From: Isoetes taiwanensis
Lineage: Eukaryota; Streptophyta; Lycopodiopsida; Isoetales; Isoetaceae
Assembly (NCBI GenBank): GCA_021234155.1
Contig: JAJEKV010000010.1
Coordinates: forward strand, 6,420,871 to 6,484,870
DNA length: 64,000 nt
Direction of reading: 5' to 3'
Shown one piece after another: positions 60,011-64,000 of this stretch. Numbering within the stretch: the first letter of the stretch is position 1; each line of letters begins with the position of its first letter. The notes beneath the pieces are model-generated. The model worked only from the letters and a program-made list of their open reading frames with translations, was not told where the DNA came from and made no database searches. Position numbers and translations under genes: made by a program.

Positions 60011-60828
60011 AGTATCACAGCTTGCAACTCGAGCATAATAAGCTATATCTCTATGAATTGGGGATTTTTAGATCCTAGCTCTCATAGAAACTAAGCTAAT
60101 CTGCAGCTTTATAGTCCAGATGAATGTTGTATGCCTCCTATACGGAAATACCTATATGGCCATAAAAAAAAAGTAAGCAATGTGCCTTGCACGATGTTAA
60201 GTACTAATGGACTCAACATGCATGCATTACATCAATATCTCTCCAACCAAGAAGAGATACTATAGGAGCCAAGTATCAATTATCCAAAACACATGCTTAT
60301 TTGAGTTGTCTTCTTTAACACTTCTTTAAGACAATATAACTTGAAGATTCCAACTCCGTTTTAGACGATTCTCTTGTTGTTGAATAGTCTCACTCTCATC
60401 TATAAGTTTCATGAAGTGCACTTTTATATTTGTTCGATCACAAATTTTTTATCGCCATTCAAGACAAATACCTTAGTTCTGGGGGGGTATATTTGGAATA
60501 TTTGCAAACTTGAGGGTAAAATTGGATTTTTTCCTTATCTAAGTGACCTTGACAACATGATATATCAAAATCATGGATTTAGATGTTTTTATTTTTGGTG
60601 GCTCTTGAGTTTTCTACGACATGTAAAATAGAACATATAAATATGCAAAAACGGGGGGGGGGGAAGGGTTAACAAAATCAAGATCTCCATTGTGTCATTC
60701 AAATGAAAGCAATGCTTTGAAACGCTTCTGCATTAAATCTAGCCACGAACCCCTTTTTTTTTTTTTAGCGACAAGAATATGTAAAACTATAACATCATTT
60801 ATTAAGTAGTGCTTTGATTAGGATCGTC

Positions 60829-61190
60829 GTATTTAGATTCCGGGATGTGGTATTTTCAGACCTTTTTGGTGGTATTTCCGGCCACCCATTTTCAGCCACT
60901 GTACACTTCGCAGTTTCAAGCCCAGGACCAACTGTTTTAGGGCACCTTTGGATCGATCCGGCTCTATCTGAGCTCAAATCGCTTCCTCTTTTCATCAAAC
61001 CAACGTTAAAGAAGGCAGTTAAAGTGATTAGAAGGGTTTTTGAAGCAGTTCAAGCCGCCCATGAAGCTGCAAGAATGATCTGACAAAAGATTTCAGCTCC
61101 ATCGCGTAGTTTCGCGCTTGGTTTTTGGCTAGAAATACCATCTTTTTTGCCCGGAAATACCACATCCTGAACTCTAAATACGGACGTCCG
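60829..61190. mobile_element. MITE-like element, about 360 bp, with inverted ends
   Basis: The left end (CGTATTTAGATTCCGGGATG then TGGTATTTTC) matches the reverse complement of the right end (CGTATTTAGAGTTCAGGATG then TGGTATTTCC), over arms of about 55-60 bp. Each arm contains TGGTATTT twice. A 90-codon plus-strand frame (60,814-61,083) spans its interior but matches nothing known. No target duplication was confirmed. Confidence 0.6.
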
Positions 61191-63240
61191 TTTTGATACA
61201 CTTGTAAACCTATCTAGGCAAAAGCAATTTTGATCTCATTGGTTTATATTGCTGCTATGAAGATAAGCAAGCATGCAACAACAATTAATGTTGTAATTAT
61301 TGGATGCAGAAGTTAATTCATTTTTGTTATTGCATTGCATGTGAGTACTTTTAAAAATTGAAAAGCAAGCTAGTCGAGAGGTTTCAAAAGAGTCGTTCTA
61401 TTGCACAAGGAATTTGGTGAATATTGATGATATCCACAAGAATTTCAGAGAATCTATGTGAATATTGATGGACTCCAATGGGATCTTGAAGAACCGGAGG
61501 ACCTCAAGAACCTTGAGAGAAATTAAGGAAATCTTTGATATTCTTGAGGAGTTTTGATGGAAGCTTGGAGAATCAACAAGGATCTTAAGGGCATTTCTAG
61601 ACAATATTGAAAGAATCTTATGGTAGCTAGAGGAATCTTAAAAAAATCTCCAATGTAACTGGCAGCCAAAATGCTAACAAAACATGACACAAATATATGT
61701 CGAAATCCTGTGTGTCTAAGGATCTGAACAGACACAAGATCAGAACATCAAGTAAATCCTACTTCTACGAGGGGGCATCACTCTAGTCATTCCTGAGAGC
61801 ATAAATAAAAGACCAACTTTCTCTGCATAACATAAGAAAATCTGCTCTTGGATCCAAGGGTGCTATGAAGCTTCAAGGGTGTTATGAAGCTTTCAAGGGC
61901 ACGTCTAATATGTTCCTGCATTTTCCATGCATGTGAAGGAATTGTTGACAAATGATCTTTATAGAAATTTTGAAATCTGAGGCTAAAGCCAATTTCCACA
62001 AACAATGGTCATAATACTGGCAGCAACAACTACCGTTGCAACTAACATTAGGTTGAAACATTTACAGATTCATAAGGCAATGTCAATAAGAGCCCAAACA
62101 GGTCTTTCTCTAGAAGAAGCCTAACAACAACATTTTTTATCTGAATCTGCAACATTTTAATAAAAAAAAAGTTTAAACAAATACATTTTTTGACAGCAAA
62201 AGGGTCATCTCTGGCACCACCAGTTTGTGTCTTTTAGTGGACTTACAGTAATCTCTACATGCCAATTGAAAGGTCTAAAAAAACCCAAAACTGCAAGAAA
62301 TCTCATCCTGCTCCAGAATTCTAGTAAATATTCTTCAAGCTTTCTCATGTCATCATCACAACATGATATGCATTGATTGATCATATTAACATTAAGAATG
62401 CATCACTCTGTTATTGCGCACTGCATACTCGTTCAGATTATTATGATTTTCTGTTTGGCAAGAGCATTTTTTGCACAAAGTCATAATTCGTACTGTGGTA
62501 ATAGTATTGAATGTGATAAAACAATGGATTGTCTTTCTAGACAAGATCAAAGCTTCTGGTGGATGAGTGGCAACTTTTACTGGTTGAATGAAAGCATCAC
62601 TCAAATTTGCACAGAACTTAAATCGTGTGTTTTGGGCATGCCTTCGATTTTGTGTTATACTTCTGATGCAAAAGCAAAGTATGCTTTCCAGCATAAGCAA
62701 AGTATGTTAGTCATACGTTTTGCTCAAGAGTCTTGAAACCTGATCCAGAATTAACAGAAGACCTGTCTCTGTCATCCCTGGCTAGGCTAAATAAACGATA
62801 TGCAGAGCAAGAATGGGGGCCTATGGCACAACTCTGAAATTTCTGTCCAAGAAATATCTGACGCATTTCCATGAGCATCCACCAGCAAATAGTTTTTGAA
62901 TCAAAATTAAACGCAAACAAAACATCATATGCGTCTGTTGCGCTGTTTTTCTTTCACGAAAATGTGCTATGGAATCCTGAAGGATTACAGGAAAGTACCT
63001 GTGTGGATGAATGAAGACGGCGCCCCATATTCGAGCGGCTTACAGCTGACCATGTCTGCCCTAAACAGACTTGACGCTCCGCCTTACACGCCACGTTGTC
63101 AACATGACTCTACAGCAGACTTTGACCTTCATGAGACCCAACTTTGCGATTGTCTTTTTGTCGCCTGGTCCCCGTCAATTTCCATATAATGGGACCTCAG
63201 GGTCCTCACCTCTCTTGCCTTAGTATCTTCTTCATCATGT
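61191..63240. other. Intergenic stretch before the EG45-like gene
   Basis: At 61,400-61,660 a purine-rich stretch has degenerate repeats such as GAATCT, CTTGA and GATGG words. Frames at 62,377-62,736 (plus) and 62,392-62,700 (minus) overlap on opposite strands and neither was recognised. No RNA gene was seen. Confidence 0.4.
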
Positions 63241-63281
63241 CGGGTCGTTCACGTACTTTGACGGGCTATTCTATCTATGCG

Positions 63282-63288
63282 TATAAAA
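63282..63288 (+). promoter_or_regulatory. TATA box of the EG45-like gene
   Basis: TATAAAA lies 73 bp upstream of the start codon. TTGACC (63,122-63,127) and TTGACG (63,259-63,264) upstream fit W-box-type cores bound by WRKY factors; function is inference. Confidence 0.65.
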
Positions 63289-63354
63289 GAGCACGCATGC
63301 AACAAGATTGGAGCATAACAGAGTCTCAAGCACACATTGCCTCACACAATCACT

Positions 63355-63819
63355 ATGGCAATTGCAAAAGTGCACCTTGCAGCTATATTTGCTTTCATGC
63401 TCTTCATCCTCGGCACTCAAGCCGACTCTGGGAGATCCACGTGGTACGAGGGCAATTATAGAAGTAAGTTTCTAAAGCTAACACTCCTAAGACTACATCT
63501 CTAAACCAATTGATCTTTTACAGATAATGCTTGTAATATGGATGTCCCTGGCAACTACATGTTTGCCGCAGGAAGTAAAGCCATCTATAATAATGGAAAC
63601 GGATGTGGTGCCAAGTACCAGATCAAGTGTGTTCGTGCCAATAATTTAGGGGCAGGTTGTTATAACCATGACACTCACACCTTCATCCTGCTTATTGACT
63701 ATTGCAATGAAGCCGATGGCCCTTGCAATGCTGAGCTTGACCTTCCAAAGGAGCTCTTCCAAAGGATGGCACCTCTTGACACTGGAAACATCATCATTGA
63801 ATACAATCGCATATATTAG
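63355..63819 (+). CDS. Plant natriuretic peptide / EG45-like domain secreted protein, 2 exons, 134 residues
   Basis: The protein is expected in the apoplast. Relatives share the first, double-psi beta-barrel domain of expansins but lack the cellulose-binding domain, and some act in ion and water balance or stress. Exon 1 is 63,355-63,463 and starts with a signal peptide (MAIAKVHLAAIFAFMLFILG). A GTAAGT donor and TTTTACAG acceptor define a 60-bp phase-1 intron. Exon 2 is 63,524-63,819. The mature part has STWYEGNYR, an ACNM... segment, NGNGCGAKYQIKC, LIDYCNE and GNIIIEYNRIY, with six cysteines placed as in the family. The domain looks complete and the reading frame intact. Expansin proper is excluded by length. 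Confidence 0.88.
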
Positions 63820-63825
63820 CTTCAA

Positions 63826-63853
63826 ATCATAAATAAATAAATAAATAAATAAA
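63826..63853 (+). promoter_or_regulatory. Polyadenylation signals of the EG45-like gene
   Basis: Overlapping AATAAA motifs (AAATAAATAAATAAATAAAT) lie 10-30 bases after the stop codon, suitable as a near-upstream polyadenylation element. Confidence 0.6.
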
Positions 63854-64000
63854 AAGATAAGGAAAGACCATTATGGATGGAGCTTCTTCTGGAGAATGAA
63901 AGAGGTTTTCCAAATTTCAAGTATAGGATTACGTCCATAATATATATAGCTTACAATGACTCTTGTTGGTTATGGATGGTTTGGATGTGGTGAAGTTCCA

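Larger units (their letters stand above)
55663..60227. repeat. Large inverted repeat, arms about 755 bp, spacer about 3.06 kb
   Basis: The left arm 55,663-56,417 is the reverse complement of the right arm 59,475-60,227, with roughly 80-90 per cent identity by eye. Outer ends share ATGCATGCATGTT. Inner ends share GCTGCAAGGCAACC. No target duplication was seen outside. It may be a DNA element with long inverted ends or an inverted segmental duplication. Confidence 0.88.

Overview
The window looks like nuclear DNA of a land plant. It has intron-containing genes with plant-type products (a LysM receptor kinase, a GHMP galactokinase, a plant natriuretic peptide/EG45-like secreted protein), Ty1/copia elements with an initiator-Met tRNA primer site, and a high repeat load. 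A non-seed plant such as a fern is possible because the mobile-element mix is unusual, but the sequence does not settle this.

Layout. (1) 1-999, minus strand: first exon and part of the second exon of a LysM receptor-like kinase, cut by the window edge. (2) 1.0-4.0 kb: little that can be recognised, apart from a local duplication next to the LysM gene. (3) 3,994-9,653: a minus-strand host reading frame split by a complete copia element (4,331-9,478, target duplication GGAAT). (4) 9,698-23,207: a tandem array of a 3.3-kb unit, three complete copies and one truncated. (5) 23.2-25.7 kb: a minus-strand hAT transposase pseudogene with a truncated LINE inside it. (6) 25.7-45.5 kb: an unidentified, coding-like plus-strand region broken by nested copia elements (outer 29,049-40,040; inner, reversed, 32,388-37,949), then a minus-strand transposase-like pseudogene that is itself split by a LINE. 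(7) 46,616-48,830: a MULE-like insertion with inverted ends, an 11-bp target duplication and a striking hairpin-repeat array, sitting just upstream of the galactokinase TATA box. (8) 48,975-52,256: an apparently intact 13-exon galactokinase gene. (9) 52.3-62.9 kb: mostly non-coding, with several local duplications, a SINE-like piece, a large inverted repeat (arms about 755 bp) carrying copies of a small open frame, and a MITE-like element. (10) 63,282-63,853: a two-exon EG45-like secreted protein gene with a TATA box and polyadenylation signals.

Functional reading. Three host genes look real: LysM receptor kinase (perception of chitin-type glycans at the plasma membrane), galactokinase (galactose salvage) and the EG45-like protein (apoplastic). 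They show no sign of acting together. The most interesting items are a possible duplicated alternative exon over the ATP-binding loop of galactokinase, three GC-AG introns in that gene, and the way differences between copies of the 3.3-kb array fall on CAG/CTG sites. The last may be a sequencing signature of CHG methylation. No CRISPR, rRNA or tRNA gene was seen.
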